From assembly GCF_012689525.1 (NCBI RefSeq), contig NZ_CP051516.1, forward strand, positions 1,488,001 to 1,552,000: a stretch of 64,000 nucleotides of DNA, in the 5' to 3' direction. This document shows positions 7,877 through 17,417 of this stretch, in pieces; within the stretch, counting starts at the first letter, position 1; every line of letters begins with the position of its first letter. Position numbers and translations under genes: made by a program. The DNA is from Paraburkholderia aromaticivorans (GTDB taxonomy: Bacteria > Pseudomonadota > Gammaproteobacteria > Burkholderiales > Burkholderiaceae). The notes under the pieces are model-generated. The model was given only the letters and a program-made list of their open reading frames with translations. It was not told the DNA's origin and made no database searches.

Positions 7877-9334
7877 CTAGCTGATCGGCGGATGCTTCGG
7901 AAAGCGCAGGCTGAAGGTGGTGCGCACGTGCGGAACGCTTTCCACGCTGCATTCGCCGTGATGTTCGTCCATGATCGACTTGACGATGGCAAGTCCGAGG
8001 CCCGTGCCGCTCGCCGAGTTGTGCCGCGATGGATCGACCCGGTAGAAGCGGTCGAAGATGCGCTCCAGATGCGGTTTCGCAATGCCGGCGCCGGTGTCCG
8101 ACACCGATATGTGCGCATAGCGCCGGCGTTCCGCGCACTGCACGTCGACGGTGCTGCCGCGCGGTGCGTGGGTCAACGCGTTCGAAATCAGGTTGCTGAG
8201 CGCCCGCTGCACCATCAGCACATCGCCTTCGAAGCGCGCATTGCCCGAGACGACGATCTCGACGCCGGCATCGGCGGCCATGATTTCGTAGTAGCCGGCA
8301 ATGCGCAGCGCCTCGCTGCGTGCGTCGACACACTGCAGCGTCAGCCGGTGGCGAATGCTGTCCGCGCGCGCGAGAAACAGCATGCTGTCGATCAGACGCG
8401 CGAGGCGCTGGCATTCGTCCACGCTCGATTCGATCACGCCGCGATATTCATCGGCGGAACGTGGTTGCGAGAGTGCCACTTGCGCTTCCGCCAGCAGATT
8501 GGTGAGCGGAGTGCGCATGTCGTGCGCAAGGTCGGACGAAAATTGCGTGAGACGCGTGAACGACTCATGCAGCCGCGCCAGCATCCGGTTGAAGGCACGG
8601 CTCAGCTCCTTCAGTTCGCCGGGCATTTCGTGTTCGGGCAGCGGCTCCGCAAGATGGCTGCTGGAGATCTGCTCGGCGCGCGCCGTCAAACGGGCCAGCG
8701 GCCGCAGTCCGAAGCGGGCGATCGACCATGCAAGCAGCGCATTCACCAGCGTCCCCGTCACGATGACGACCAGCACGTTGAGCGCGTAGGCGCGCAGCAG
8801 CGCGCGTTCGCCGCTCGCGTCGTATTGAACGACCACGCGCACTGGTGTGCCGGCGGGGTCGCCGAGCGGGGCCATCGCCACCAGATAGCGCAGCGGCAGT
8901 TTTTCGTTCGATACGCGCACCGGCGTGAGGTCGGTGCGAACGGTCATCGTTTCCGCATTCGGCCAGTAGCCGTTGGTGCGAATGAGCGGTGCGCTATGCG
9001 CGTCGAACAGCGCGATATCGAGGTTCTGGTGGCCGTATAACTGGTTGTGCCACGTCTCACGATCCGCGCTGACCGCCTGGATGCTGGGCATGGTATGCAG
9101 GCGCAATTGCAGCGCCGCGAGGGTCGTGGTCATCTCGCGAGCCGACGCCGCTTCGATACGCGTTTTCAGGCCGTGATACAGCAATACGCCATTGAATATG
9201 AGTAGCAGCGAGGTCGAAAGCGCGAAGAGGATCGACAGCCTCGCGCGCAAAGTGCGCGGCACGAGCAGCGCCGGCGGCCTGAAGCGCAGTGTCTTCGCGC
9301 GCAGGCGCAGCGCCGCGAGTAGACGTCGGATCAT
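7877..9334 (-). CDS. Membrane sensor histidine kinase (heavy-metal sensor type)
   Basis: This 485-aa inner-membrane kinase has TM1 about 31-54, a periplasmic domain of about 130 residues, TM2 about 185-206 and a HAMP domain about 207-260. The dimerisation/H-box has His271 in [13 protein letters not shown]. ATPase boxes are N ([13 protein letters not shown]), G1 (DTGAGI), F (IFDRFYRVD) and G2 (GTGLGLAIV). Architecture and sequence resemble CusS/CzcS/IrlS sensors, but the ligand is not predictable. The start at 9334 overlaps the regulator stop by four bases (ATGA), giving one regulator-kinase operon. Confidence 0.9.
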   Translation of the reverse strand: MIRRLLAALRLRAKTLRFRPPALLVPRTLRARLSILFALSTSLLLIFNGVLLYHGLKTRIEAASAREMTTTLAALQLRLHTMPSIQAVSADRETWHNQLYGHQNLDIALFDAHSAPLIRTNGYWPNAETMTVRTDLTPVRVSNEKLPLRYLVAMAPLGDPAGTPVRVVVQYDASGERALLRAYALNVLVVIVTGTLVNALLAWSIARFGLRPLARLTARAEQISSSHLAEPLPEHEMPGELKELSRAFNRMLARLHESFTRLTQFSSDLAHDMRTPLTNLLAEAQVALSQPRSADEYRGVIESSVDECQRLARLIDSMLFLARADSIRHRLTLQCVDARSEALRIAGYYEIMAADAGVEIVVSGNARFEGDVLMVQRALSNLISNALTHAPRGSTVDVQCAERRRYAHISVSDTGAGIAKPHLERIFDRFYRVDPSRHNSASGTGLGLAIVKSIMDEHHGECSVESVPHVRTTFSLRFPKHPPIS

Positions 9335-10014
9335 GACTGCGATGGGCCGCGCTCTTCCAATACGTAGCCCATGCCGCGCACGGTGTGGATCAGTTTGGGC
9401 TCGTAGTTGTCGTCGACCTTCGCGCGCAGGCGGCGGATCGCGGCGTCGACGACGTTCGTGTCGCTGTCGAAGTTCATGTCCCACACCTGGGAAGCAATCG
9501 TCGAACGCGGCAGGATTTCGCCCTGACGGCGCATCAGCAGCCATAGCAACGCGAATTCCTTGGCCGTGAGCAGGATCATGTCGCCGTGGCGCGTGGCCTT
9601 GCGGCGCGTCAGGTCGAGCACCAGATTCGATACTTGCAGGGAGGCGGCGTCGCGGGTTTGCCCACGTCGCAGAATGGAGCGCACACGGGCCAGCAGTTCG
9701 GCGAAGTCGAACGGCTTGACGAGATAGTCGTCGCCACCCATATTGAGGCCGCGCACCTTGTCGTCCACCTCGTCGCGCGCGGTGAGCAGCAGGACCGAAG
9801 TCGAATGGGTGCGGCGCAGGTTTTTCAGCACCGTCCAGCCGTCCTGGCCGGGCAGCATGACGTCGAGCACGATCAGATCGTAGTCCTCCGTCAACGCGCG
9901 ATGCTGGCCGGTCACGCCGTCTTCCACCCAGTCGACGATAAAGCCCGCTTCGGTCAAGCCTTTCCGAAGATACGTGCCGGTTTTGATTTCGTCCTCGACG
10001 ATCAGGATGCGCAT
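9331..10014 (-). CDS. OmpR/PhoB-type response regulator (CusR/CzcR/IrlR-like)
   Basis: This 227-aa regulator has a receiver domain with the acidic pocket (EDE at 7-9), phospho-acceptor Asp51 ([13 protein letters not shown]), Thr in LLTARDEV and Lys in LVKPFDF. The C-terminal winged-helix DNA-binding domain shows [20 protein letters not shown] and [17 protein letters not shown]. It is closest in pattern to the heavy-metal regulator group. It sits upstream of the kinase with a 4-base overlap. The ATGAC-N6-GTCAT palindromes near 10.5 kb and at 7841 are candidate targets. Confidence 0.92.
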   Translation of the reverse strand: MRILIVEDEIKTGTYLRKGLTEAGFIVDWVEDGVTGQHRALTEDYDLIVLDVMLPGQDGWTVLKNLRRTHSTSVLLLTARDEVDDKVRGLNMGGDDYLVKPFDFAELLARVRSILRRGQTRDAASLQVSNLVLDLTRRKATRHGDMILLTAKEFALLWLLMRRQGEILPRSTIASQVWDMNFDSDTNVVDAAIRRLRAKVDDNYEPKLIHTVRGMGYVLEERGPSQS

Positions 10015-10036
10015 GATTTTCTCTCAGTGCTGCTGG

Positions 10037-10435
10037 TCAGCGGCCGATGCGTGCAATGGGCGCGCATGACATGGAGGCATTGGGTGCGTCGAGGTGGTGA
10101 TGCACTGCAGGCTGCGAACCGGAAGGCCGGGGCATGGTGCGAGTCATCCAGGAAAACACCTCGAGCGAGAGCAGGCCTCGAGTGAACAACGGCTCGTCCC
10201 GGCCACCCGGCTTTCCATATGCGGAAGGGCAGGATGGTGCGCCGCCGTTGAACAGCCCGTCAGGTTGATTCCACCAGAACGCCAGCGAACTGAGTGCAAT
10301 GACGAGCAGCGCGGCCCCGAGTGAGACCGGATGATCGATGCGGAGCCGCTCCCAGCGCACCGGGACGTTTGCGCCGAAATGCGTGATGCGTATCGTCAGG
10401 CTTCGCATTCGTTGAAAGTGCCGCATACGGTTCAT
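10037..10435 (-). CDS. Possible small membrane protein upstream of the response regulator
   Basis: This open frame of 132 codons ends 22 bases before the response-regulator start. It has one clear hydrophobic segment (SLGAALLVIALSSLAFWW) after a basic N-terminus, with Pro/Ser-rich sequence beyond it. The start (MNRMRHFQRMRS) lacks a good ribosome site, and the frame extends to an ATG at 10525. If real it would be a one-pass membrane protein at the head of the two-component operon. It could equally be chance in a high-G+C leader. No family is recognised. Confidence 0.4.
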   Translation of the reverse strand: MNRMRHFQRMRSLTIRITHFGANVPVRWERLRIDHPVSLGAALLVIALSSLAFWWNQPDGLFNGGAPSCPSAYGKPGGRDEPLFTRGLLSLEVFSWMTRTMPRPSGSQPAVHHHLDAPNASMSCAPIARIGR

Positions 10436-10495
10436 TTTTAGGATGGGACGCGCCCATCGTACGGATACCTGATTGATGCGAACATGAGAGCAACA

Positions 10496-10511
10496 TGACA
10501 ATTCCGTCATA
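10496..10511. promoter_or_regulatory. ATGAC-N6-GTCAT palindrome (site 1)
   Basis: ATGAC-AATTCC-GTCAT is a perfect 5-bp inverted repeat with a 6-base spacer, in the divergent region between the two-component operon and the DUF4148 gene at 10638. Confidence 0.5.
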
Positions 10512-10550
10512 TATCTTGCGTGCATGTTTTATTGCGATGCATGGAACGCA

Positions 10551-10566
10551 TGACCGGATCGTCATG
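10551..10566. promoter_or_regulatory. ATGAC-N6-GTCAT palindrome (site 2)
   Basis: ATGAC-CGGATC-GTCAT is a second perfect copy, 55 bases after site 1 and about 72 bases before the DUF4148 start. Helical spacing and conserved half-sites with unlike spacers suggest protein binding rather than a chance hairpin. Confidence 0.5.
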
Positions 10567-10637
10567 GCGCGCTCACGTTCAGGGAGCCGCTCCGATCTAG
10601 CATGAGGGCTCAATCAAACGGAAACGGAGAATGGATC

Positions 10638-10985
10638 GTGCGGAATGCGAAGTGGTTTGCGGGAGTCGTACTGGGCTTTGTCTGGATGAGCGCGTCGGTG
10701 GCGAGCGACGGTGTCCTGCTGCGTGACCCAGCCACGGGGCCGCCCGCGACTGGCGAGGCTCAAGAACAGGTGCGGCAAAAACCGCGGCAGACGCAGGGCG
10801 GGGAAGAACGTGCGGTGCAGAAGGCGCGGCAGGCGCCGCAAGGAAAGACCCGTGAGGAAGTGAAGCGCGAGTTGGCCGTCGCGCGCGCGTCGGGCTGCAT
10901 GAACGTGCCGGACAGCCAGTATCCGCAGCCGTGTCCGTTGCCGGACGGCGCGCGTTCCGTGGCGGACGCGTTTCAGATGCGGTAG
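10638..10985 (+). CDS. Secreted DUF4148-like protein
   Basis: This 115-aa protein starts at a GTG preceded by GGAG (8 bases). Residues 1-23 (RNAKWFAGVVLGFVWMSASVAS) form a signal peptide. The middle is Gln/Lys/Arg-rich and low-complexity; the tail has the DUF4148-like block GKTREEVKRELAVARASGCM. DUF4148 proteins are numerous, small, secreted Burkholderiaceae proteins of unknown function. Two palindromes shared with the two-component locus lie just upstream, so it is a likely member of that regulon. Confidence 0.75.
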   Translation: MRNAKWFAGVVLGFVWMSASVASDGVLLRDPATGPPATGEAQEQVRQKPRQTQGGEERAVQKARQAPQGKTREEVKRELAVARASGCMNVPDSQYPQPCPLPDGARSVADAFQMR

Positions 10986-11058
10986 GTCGAAGCAGGCAGC
11001 AAGCCGCTCACTTGCCGAGCCGATCGGATCGGTCGGCGCGCGAGCAGGACAGTTTTCT

Positions 11059-12456
11059 CTAATGCAGACGGATCACCGGATGCACGCGTCTGCGCAACCA
11101 ATGGCTCGCCGAATCGAGCGCCATGCGCGCGAAGCCGGTCAGCGTCATCACGTGCCGCCGATAGATGAGCTTGTAAACCGCGGTGGCCAGCCATCCGTCG
11201 ACGAACACCGGCCGCGTCAGCAAACTGCTGCTGAGGCTTCCAATGGTGCCTTCACGTCCGAAACCGACCAGCGTGCCGGCGTCGCGATACACGAACTCGG
11301 GCAGCGCTTCGCCCGCTATCCGGCACTTCAACGCACGCGCAAGAAACAGCGCCTGCTGATGCGCGACCTGCGCGCGCGGCGCGAGGAACGCGCCTGCGTC
11401 GTCGGCGGGACAGGCCGCGCAGTCGCCGAGGCCGAATACGTTCGCGTCGTTCGTGCACTGCAAGGTGCGATTCACCTGGATCTGCGCGTTGCGATTCACC
11501 GCGATGCCGTCCAGTGTGCGCAATACAGGCGGTCCCGAGATGCCCGCCGTCCAGATCGCGATGTCGCTGGCGAGGGGAGCCCCGCCGTCGGTCAACACGG
11601 CGTCAGCGCGCACTTCGGTGACGCGTGTGGCGCTCAACACTTCCACGCCGAGGCTGGCGAGCATCCGCTGCGCGCGAGTTGAAATCGTTTCGGACAACGC
11701 GGGCAGCACACGTCCGCTGCTTTCGATCAAACGGATGCGGAAGTCGCGCACCGGATCGAGCGAGAAGGGCGTGTAGCGATTCAGCAAACGTACCGTGTCG
11801 CGCAACGCGGCGGCGAGTTCGACACCGGTTGCGCCCGCACCGATGATGTTGATCGACACCGGCGTATCCGCTTGCGCGGTCCGCGCCCGGCGTGCGTGAT
11901 TCGCACGCAGACAGGCATCGAGCAGCTTGCGGCGGAATGCTTCCGCATGCGCAACCGATTCGAGCGGCAAGGCATGTTCCGCGGCGCCGGGCACGCCGAA
12001 ATATTGCGTCACGCTGCCCATGGACAGCACCAGCGTATCGAAAGCGATCTGACGTGACGGCAGAATTTCGCGGCCGTCGGCGTCATGCAATGCGCTCAGG
12101 GTGATATGCCGCTCTGCGCGATCGAGCGCGGTGAGTTCGCCCTGTTCGAATTCGAAGCCATGGCGTTGCGCCTGTACCGCGTATTGCAGTTGATGGGTCG
12201 CGGGATCGAGTTGGCCTGAAGCGGCTTCGTGCAGCAGCGGCTTCCAGAAGTGCGTGGGCCAGCGGTCGACCAGCACGATCTGCGCGAGACCCGCACGCCC
12301 GAGCGATTCGGACAGACGCGTGGCCAGCCCGAGTCCACCCACGCCACCGCCGACGATCACGACCCGATGCGCCGCCGTATTGTCCATGCGTTGCGCGGAT
12401 TGCGCGTGGTGCGTCTGTTGCGCTGTTGCGCCTGCCTGCTGATCGATTGCGGCCAT
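11059..12456 (-). CDS. ndh: Type II NADH:quinone dehydrogenase-like FAD oxidoreductase
   Basis: This 465-aa protein has an FAD-binding motif VVIVGGGVGGLGLATRL (about 32-48), an NADH-binding motif INIIGAGATGVELAAAL, and the second FAD motif VFGLGDCA. FWKPLLHEAASG and MGSVTQYFGVPG are typical of non-proton-pumping NDH-2. It is expected at the inner membrane face, passing electrons from NADH to quinone. The start at 12456 is chosen for its strong AGGAGG site; a 22-residue extension is open but lacks one. It is divergent from a LysR gene that could regulate it. Confidence 0.88.
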   Translation of the reverse strand: MAAIDQQAGATAQQTHHAQSAQRMDNTAAHRVVIVGGGVGGLGLATRLSESLGRAGLAQIVLVDRWPTHFWKPLLHEAASGQLDPATHQLQYAVQAQRHGFEFEQGELTALDRAERHITLSALHDADGREILPSRQIAFDTLVLSMGSVTQYFGVPGAAEHALPLESVAHAEAFRRKLLDACLRANHARRARTAQADTPVSINIIGAGATGVELAAALRDTVRLLNRYTPFSLDPVRDFRIRLIESSGRVLPALSETISTRAQRMLASLGVEVLSATRVTEVRADAVLTDGGAPLASDIAIWTAGISGPPVLRTLDGIAVNRNAQIQVNRTLQCTNDANVFGLGDCAACPADDAGAFLAPRAQVAHQQALFLARALKCRIAGEALPEFVYRDAGTLVGFGREGTIGSLSSSLLTRPVFVDGWLATAVYKLIYRRHVMTLTGFARMALDSASHWLRRRVHPVIRLH

Positions 12457-12581
12457 GATCGCTATCCTCCTGAGGTTGTTCGTGCCGGGCCGCTGCTGGC
12501 GCCGCGCGGAGCGCGATTCCAAACATTTCCCGGCTCACTGTCAGGCCAGTATAGAATCGGCGAAAACCGCAGCACAATTTA

Positions 12582-12598
12582 ATGTTTATACAGAACAT
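12582..12598. promoter_or_regulatory. LysR-type T-N11-A palindrome
   Basis: ATGTT-TATACAG-AACAT is a perfect 5-bp inverted repeat with LysR-like spacing, in the ndh/LysR divergent region, 15 bases before the LysR start. It is the likely autoregulatory operator. Confidence 0.5.
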
Positions 12599-12612
12599 AT
12601 AGGTTTTCACTT

Positions 12613-13593
12613 ATGTTAAAAGTCGCGACGTTTCGTCAGTTGAAGGCCTTGCACACGATTGCGAAGCTCGGCAGCGTGTCACGCGCGGCCGAGGAATTGC
12701 GGCTCACGCAACCAGCTGTGTCGCTACAGGTGCGTCTGCTGGAAGAGGCCGCGGGTGCGCCGCTCCTGCAACGCGTGGGCCGTGGCGTGCAGTTGACCGC
12801 GGCCGGTGAGATCCTGGCCCGCTATGCGCTGGAGATCCTCGACCTGTGGAACGGCGCGGCCGACGATCTGGCCGCGTTGCACGGCGAACAGGGCGGCACG
12901 CTGCGCATCGGCGCGATCACCACGGCCGAGTATCTGATCCCGCCGTTTCTGGTGCGTTTCACCGAATCGCGTCCGCAAGTGAAGGTGCAGTTCAAGGTCG
13001 GCAATCGCGCCGACATCATCCGTATGCTGGCGACGCATGAAATCGATCTCGCGGTGATGGGCAGCGCGCCGCGCGAATTGCGCACGGCGGCGACCGCGTT
13101 CGCCAAACATCCGATGGCGTTCGTCGCCTCGCCCGCGCACGCGCTGATGAAGAAAAAGCGCTTGTCGCTCGACGATCTGCAAAGCGCGAATCTGTTCGTG
13201 CGGGAACGCGGCTCGGGCACGCGTTCGACCGTCGAGAATCTGTTTCGCCTCGCGGGCCTCAAGCTTCACATCGGCTCGGAGTTGTCGAGCAACGAAGCGA
13301 TCAAGCAACTGGTCGAGGCGGGACTGGGTATCGCTTTCCTTTCGCTGCACGCCTGTTCGCTGGAGTTTCAGGCGGGCTTGCTCGCGCTGTTGCCGATGCC
13401 CGCCAACCCGATCGAGCGCGACTGGTATGTGATGCATGTGTCGGACAAACGCTTGCCACATGTGGCAGGGTTGTTCCGCGATTTTCTGATCGAGCACGGG
13501 ATGTCGGGCGCGGTGCCGGTGCCGCTGCCTGCCGTCGCCGCCGCGAAAAAACGCCGCCAGACGCGCCAGGCGGGCGGCGCGGAGGCGGCGTAG
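12613..13593 (+). CDS. LysR-family regulator, CbbR-like
   Basis: This 326-aa protein has the N-terminal HTH LGSVSRAAEELRLTQPAVSLQVRLLEEAAG and an effector domain opening LRIGAITTAEYLIPPFLVRF. The pattern is that of the CbbR/CysL branch (FVRERGSGTRSTVENLF, SSNEAIKQLVEAGLGIAFLS). No Calvin-cycle genes are nearby, so the target is more likely the divergent ndh. The last 30 residues form a basic Ala/Lys/Arg tail. Confidence 0.85.
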   Translation: MLKVATFRQLKALHTIAKLGSVSRAAEELRLTQPAVSLQVRLLEEAAGAPLLQRVGRGVQLTAAGEILARYALEILDLWNGAADDLAALHGEQGGTLRIGAITTAEYLIPPFLVRFTESRPQVKVQFKVGNRADIIRMLATHEIDLAVMGSAPRELRTAATAFAKHPMAFVASPAHALMKKKRLSLDDLQSANLFVRERGSGTRSTVENLFRLAGLKLHIGSELSSNEAIKQLVEAGLGIAFLSLHACSLEFQAGLLALLPMPANPIERDWYVMHVSDKRLPHVAGLFRDFLIEHGMSGAVPVPLPAVAAAKKRRQTRQAGGAEAA

Positions 13594-13873
13594 GACGAGC
13601 AAGAAGGCGTGGGGATTCTCGCTATTCGCTTCGACGTTTGCGCTGCGCGAGCCCTGCAGGAAGTCCCTATGCGACCTTTCCGTCGCCCGCAGATCCTTGC
13701 CGGACGGGGCTTGTGAGTTACATCGCCGGCGATCGAAGTAAAGGTTGGACGGGCGATATTTTTGCCCGCGCCGATTGTCTTTACAGTGGCGTCCAGACAT
13801 CTGAGAAAAGTGGACGCCGCATCCCCGTGGCGAGCCATTGTGATTGACCTGGCCGTTACAGGAGTCGGAGACA

Positions 13874-15460
13874 ATGAGCAGTAACAGCATCACTCAAGTC
13901 GAAACATTCGGTTTCGAACGCATTCCGGATCGCTCGCGCTATGCGCGGCCGATCGATCTGTTCCGCTTGCTGTTCGGCGGTTGCAATACTTTTTCCACTT
14001 CCGTGCTCGGCAGTTTTCCAGTGCTGCTCGGTTTGTCGTTCAAGGCGGGTGTCTGGTCGATCGTGCTCGGCGTGCTGATCGGCTCGTGCATTCTCGCGCC
14101 GATGAGCCTGTTCGGTCCGCGTAACGGCACCAGCGACCCGGTCTCGTCGGGCGCGCATTTCGGCATTCACGGGCGGATCGTCGGCTCCTTTCTGGCAGTG
14201 CTGACCGCGGTTGCGTTTTTCTCGCTGGCGGTGTGGAGTTCGGGCGATGCCCTAGTGGGCGGCGCGAATCATCTGCTCGGTTTGCCGGTCAACTGGATGA
14301 CGCTGAGCTTCACGTACGGTCTGTTCGCGGTGCTGGTGCTGACCGTGTGCGTGTACGGTTTCCGCTTCATGCTGTGGGTCAACAAGATTGCGGTGTGGGC
14401 AGCGAGCATTCTGTTCGTGGTCGGTCTGTTCGCTTTTACCAAGTCGTTCGATGGCGCATACGCCGGCAAGGTCGCGCTCGGCTCGGTGGGTTTCTGGCCG
14501 GCCTTTGTGAGCGCCGTGCTGGTCGCGATGAGCAATCCCGTATCGTTCGCCTGCACGCTTGGCGACTGGGCCCGCTATATTCCGGAGAACACGCCGAGAA
14601 AGCGCACGATCCTCGCGGTGATGCTCGCGCAACTGGCCACGTTCGTGCCGTTTTTCTTCGGTCTTGCCACGGCGACGATCATCGCCAGCAAGGCGCCGGA
14701 TTTCATCGCGTCGAATAACTACGTGGGCGGTTTGCTGGCCATCTCGCCGAACTGGTTCTTCCTGCCGGTGTGCCTGATCGCGATCATCGGCGGCATGTCG
14801 ACGGGCACGACCGCGCTGTATGGCACCGGCCTCGATATGTCGAGCATGTTTCCGAAGTTCCTGAACCGCGTGCGCGCTACGTTGTTGATCGGCAGCCTCG
14901 CCATCGGCTTTATTTTTCTCGGCCGCTTCGCATTCAATCTGGTCGAAAGCGTGTCGACGTTCTCGGTGCTGATCAACGTCTGCAGTTGCCCGTGGATGGT
15001 GATCATGATCATCGGCTTCGTCACGCGGCGCGGTTTTTATCTGTCCGACGACTTGCAGGTGTTCAATCGCGGCGGCCGTGGCGGTCATTACTGGTTCACG
15101 CACGGCTGGAACTGGCGCGCGATGGGTGCATGGATTCCGAGCGCGGCGATCAGCTTGTGCTTCGTGAATCTGCCGGATCAGTTCGTCGGTCCGCTCGGCC
15201 AGCTCGCTGGCGGTCTCGACATCAGCATGCCGGTTTCGCTGACGCTGGCGGCCGCGCTGTATATCGCTTTGTTGCAGTGCTTTCCGGAACCGGACGGCGT
15301 GTACGGACCGCAAGGCCGACGTTGGCTGCGTGGCGGTTCGAGGCGCAATGTAACCGTGCATCCCGTGGTGCCGGCGACTAAGCTTAAGGTAGTCGCGCAG
15401 TCGCGGGTGCGTGCGGAGCGCGAGCGCGAGGCAGAGTTGGATACGCAGGACGCAGGTTGA
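13874..15460 (+). CDS. NCS1-family permease (purine-cytosine permease-like)
   Basis: This 528-aa inner-membrane transporter has about 12 hydrophobic segments. Family features are the N-terminal RPIDLFRLLFGGCNTFSTSV, LAPMSLFGPRNGTSDPVSSG and SNPVSFACTLGDWARYIPE. NCS1 carriers import nucleobases, hydantoins or related nitrogen compounds with H+ or Na+. It is followed after 68 bases by an FAD amine-oxidase-like gene, so its substrate may be the amine degraded by that enzyme. Start from GGAGAC-A-ATG at 13874. The last 50 residues are a charged cytoplasmic tail (REREREAE). Confidence 0.87.
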   Translation: MSSNSITQVETFGFERIPDRSRYARPIDLFRLLFGGCNTFSTSVLGSFPVLLGLSFKAGVWSIVLGVLIGSCILAPMSLFGPRNGTSDPVSSGAHFGIHGRIVGSFLAVLTAVAFFSLAVWSSGDALVGGANHLLGLPVNWMTLSFTYGLFAVLVLTVCVYGFRFMLWVNKIAVWAASILFVVGLFAFTKSFDGAYAGKVALGSVGFWPAFVSAVLVAMSNPVSFACTLGDWARYIPENTPRKRTILAVMLAQLATFVPFFFGLATATIIASKAPDFIASNNYVGGLLAISPNWFFLPVCLIAIIGGMSTGTTALYGTGLDMSSMFPKFLNRVRATLLIGSLAIGFIFLGRFAFNLVESVSTFSVLINVCSCPWMVIMIIGFVTRRGFYLSDDLQVFNRGGRGGHYWFTHGWNWRAMGAWIPSAAISLCFVNLPDQFVGPLGQLAGGLDISMPVSLTLAAALYIALLQCFPEPDGVYGPQGRRWLRGGSRRNVTVHPVVPATKLKVVAQSRVRAEREREAELDTQDAG

Positions 15461-15528
15461 AGCGCACGCCAATGTGCGCGGCTTCGTGCAGTACAAGCAA
15501 TGGTATTTAAATTGAGTAGGCAAACAGG

Positions 15529-16920
15529 ATGAGCGAGTCAGTAAAGCGCGCGTTTGAAGGGGTAAAACTGTTTCCGTTCTGGCTGGACAATCCGCGCGCG
15601 CCGGCTGTCGAACGGGAATTGATCGGTCCGACCACCGCCGATCTGGTCGTGGTGGGCGGCGGTTTCACCGGTCTGTGGGCCGCGATTCAGGCGAAAGAAG
15701 CTGACCCGTCGCTCGACGTCGTGCTGGTCGAGGCGGGCAAGGTAGCGTATGGCGCCTCGGGCCGTCCGGGCGGCATCATCTCGACTTCGGTGATGCACGG
15801 CCTGCCGAACGCGACGCGTGTCTTTCCGCAAGACCTCGACGTGCTCGAAAAACTGGGCCAGGAGAATCTCGACGGCTTCAAGGAATCGTTGACGCGCTAC
15901 GGCATCGAGGCGGATGTCGAATGGAACGGCGAGATGACGGTCGCGGTCGATCCGGGCCATCTTGGTCATCTGAAGGGCGATTACGAACTGCATGTCGCAC
16001 ACGGACACGACGTCGTGCTACTCGACAGTCAAGGCGCGCGCGAGCAACTCGATTCGCCGCTCTTCGCAGGCGCGATGTGGTCGCGCAATCGCAGCGGCAC
16101 GATTCATCCGGCGAAGCTCGCGTGGGGTTTGAAGGCCGCCGCGCTGAAACTCGGCGTGCGTCTGCATGAACATTCGCCAATTACGCGTCTCGAAGATTGC
16201 GGCGCGAAGATGATCGTGCACACGCAGTCGGGCCGCATCGAAACGCCGCGCGTGCTGCTCGGCACCGGCACCGCGGACGTCGGGGTGACGGACATCAAGC
16301 GCCGGGTGATGCAGGTGCGCGATCACATCGTCGCGACGGCGCCGTTGAGCGACGAGCAGATGGCGCGCATCGGCTGGAAGAATCGCCAGGGCATATACGA
16401 CACACGTACGCAGCTCAATTATTTCCGGCTCACCAAGGACAACCGCATTATTTTCGGCGGACGGGTGAGCTATCACTTCGGCGGCAACCCGAATCCGGCG
16501 GAGGATCGCGACGAAAGCACCTATTACAAGCTCGCCGAAGCGTTCTACCGCAACTTCCCGCAACTCGACGACGTGCGCTTCACGCATGCATGGGGCGGCC
16601 CGATCGATTACTGCTCGCGCGGCGCGGTGTTCGCGCGCCGCTATCACGGTGGAAAGAGCGTGTTCGTCGCGGGTTACACGGGCTTTGGCGTGGCGGGCAG
16701 CCGCTTCGGCGCGAAGATGGGCCTCGACATGCTGTGGCATCGCGAGACGGTGATCACGTCGCTCGATATTTCGCGCAAGGGGCCGTCGTATATTCCGCCG
16801 GAACCGGTGCGCTGGATCGCTGCGAAGATCACCTTCAACGCGTTCGACGGCGCCGACGATCGCGGCGGCTGGCGTCGTCTGTGGATCAATTCGATCAAGG
16901 CGCTGGGTTTTCCGATGTAG
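15529..16920 (+). CDS. FAD-dependent amine oxidoreductase (PuuB/DAO family)
   Basis: This 463-aa protein has an N-terminal Rossmann FAD motif (LVVVGGGFTGLWAAIQA, about 39-55) and further DAO-family blocks: YGASGRPGGI, the C-terminal HAWGGPIDY and VFVAGYTGFGVAGSRFGAKM. It resembles gamma-glutamylputrescine oxidoreductase, which oxidises an amine to an aldehyde. The aldehyde dehydrogenase 700 bases downstream would complete the step. Probably co-transcribed with the NCS1 permease and ended by the terminator at 16929. The true substrate is not known. Confidence 0.83.
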   Translation: MSESVKRAFEGVKLFPFWLDNPRAPAVERELIGPTTADLVVVGGGFTGLWAAIQAKEADPSLDVVLVEAGKVAYGASGRPGGIISTSVMHGLPNATRVFPQDLDVLEKLGQENLDGFKESLTRYGIEADVEWNGEMTVAVDPGHLGHLKGDYELHVAHGHDVVLLDSQGAREQLDSPLFAGAMWSRNRSGTIHPAKLAWGLKAAALKLGVRLHEHSPITRLEDCGAKMIVHTQSGRIETPRVLLGTGTADVGVTDIKRRVMQVRDHIVATAPLSDEQMARIGWKNRQGIYDTRTQLNYFRLTKDNRIIFGGRVSYHFGGNPNPAEDRDESTYYKLAEAFYRNFPQLDDVRFTHAWGGPIDYCSRGAVFARRYHGGKSVFVAGYTGFGVAGSRFGAKMGLDMLWHRETVITSLDISRKGPSYIPPEPVRWIAAKITFNAFDGADDRGGWRRLWINSIKALGFPM

Positions 16921-16928
16921 CCAGAAGG

Positions 16929-16960
16929 CGTCCGCGCAGTCGTGGCGGGCGGTTTTTTTG
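16929..16960 (+). terminator. Terminator after the FAD oxidoreductase
   Basis: CGTCCGC and GCGGGCG pair (one G-T) around a 9-base loop, followed by TTTTTTT and more T-rich sequence, 9 bases after the stop. Confidence 0.75.
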
Positions 16961-16982
16961 TTTTTATTTTTCTCGCCGGCAT

Positions 16983-17012
16983 AAAAAAACCGCACCTTGA
17001 AGGATGCGGTTT
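16983..17012 (-). terminator. Terminator after the cupin gene (minus strand)
   Basis: AAACCGCA and TGCGGTTT form an 8-bp stem; the minus-strand reading ends in seven T. It lies about 34 bases past the cupin stop. Confidence 0.75.
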
Positions 17013-17045
17013 CCGGTGAAGCAATAGTGCAATGCAGTACTTGAA

Positions 17046-17417
17046 TCAACCGCAGTACACGATGCTGTACTTCTTGGTCGCCACCGGCATATGCCACGTG
17101 CCCGAGAAGCCTTTGTGCAGGATGAAGGCGTCGCCGGCGGCATAGCGTTCGCTGCGGCCGTCGTCGCTGGTGATCACGACTTCGCCTTCGATCAGCACGC
17201 ACACTTCGTGGATCGGCAGGTCGGCCAGCTTCAGCGTGCCCGCATCGCATTGCCACACGCCGGCGGACAACATGTTGGTGGCGTCGGAATAAGCGTTGAG
17301 GGCGTGCGGTGCCTTGGCACCGTCGAGGATGACGTCGGCCGGATCGTGCAGGGCCGGGTTCAGACCGGAAGCGCCAGGGCCTTTAGCGTCGATGCGGGTG
17401 AAAGTGATGTTGCTCAT
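17046..17417 (-). CDS. Single-domain cupin protein
   Basis: This 123-aa protein has one cupin beta-barrel: IHEVCVLIEGEVVITSDDG then YAAGDAFILHKGFSGTWHM. It resembles the EutQ/DUF861-type cupins found in amine and ureide catabolic operons. The metal-ligand histidines of motif 1 are reduced (HEVCVLIEGE), so a binding or sensor role is possible. It is divergent from the aldehyde dehydrogenase gene and convergent with the FAD oxidoreductase, which places it in the same pathway. No precise function is assigned. Confidence 0.75.
   Translation of the reverse strand: MSNITFTRIDAKGPGASGLNPALHDPADVILDGAKAPHALNAYSDATNMLSAGVWQCDAGTLKLADLPIHEVCVLIEGEVVITSDDGRSERYAAGDAFILHKGFSGTWHMPVATKKYSIVYCG

Noticed and set aside
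7841..9040. Open plus-strand frame across the sensor kinase gene
   Set aside because: The kinase H, N and G boxes are all on the minus strand; the plus frame is a shadow.
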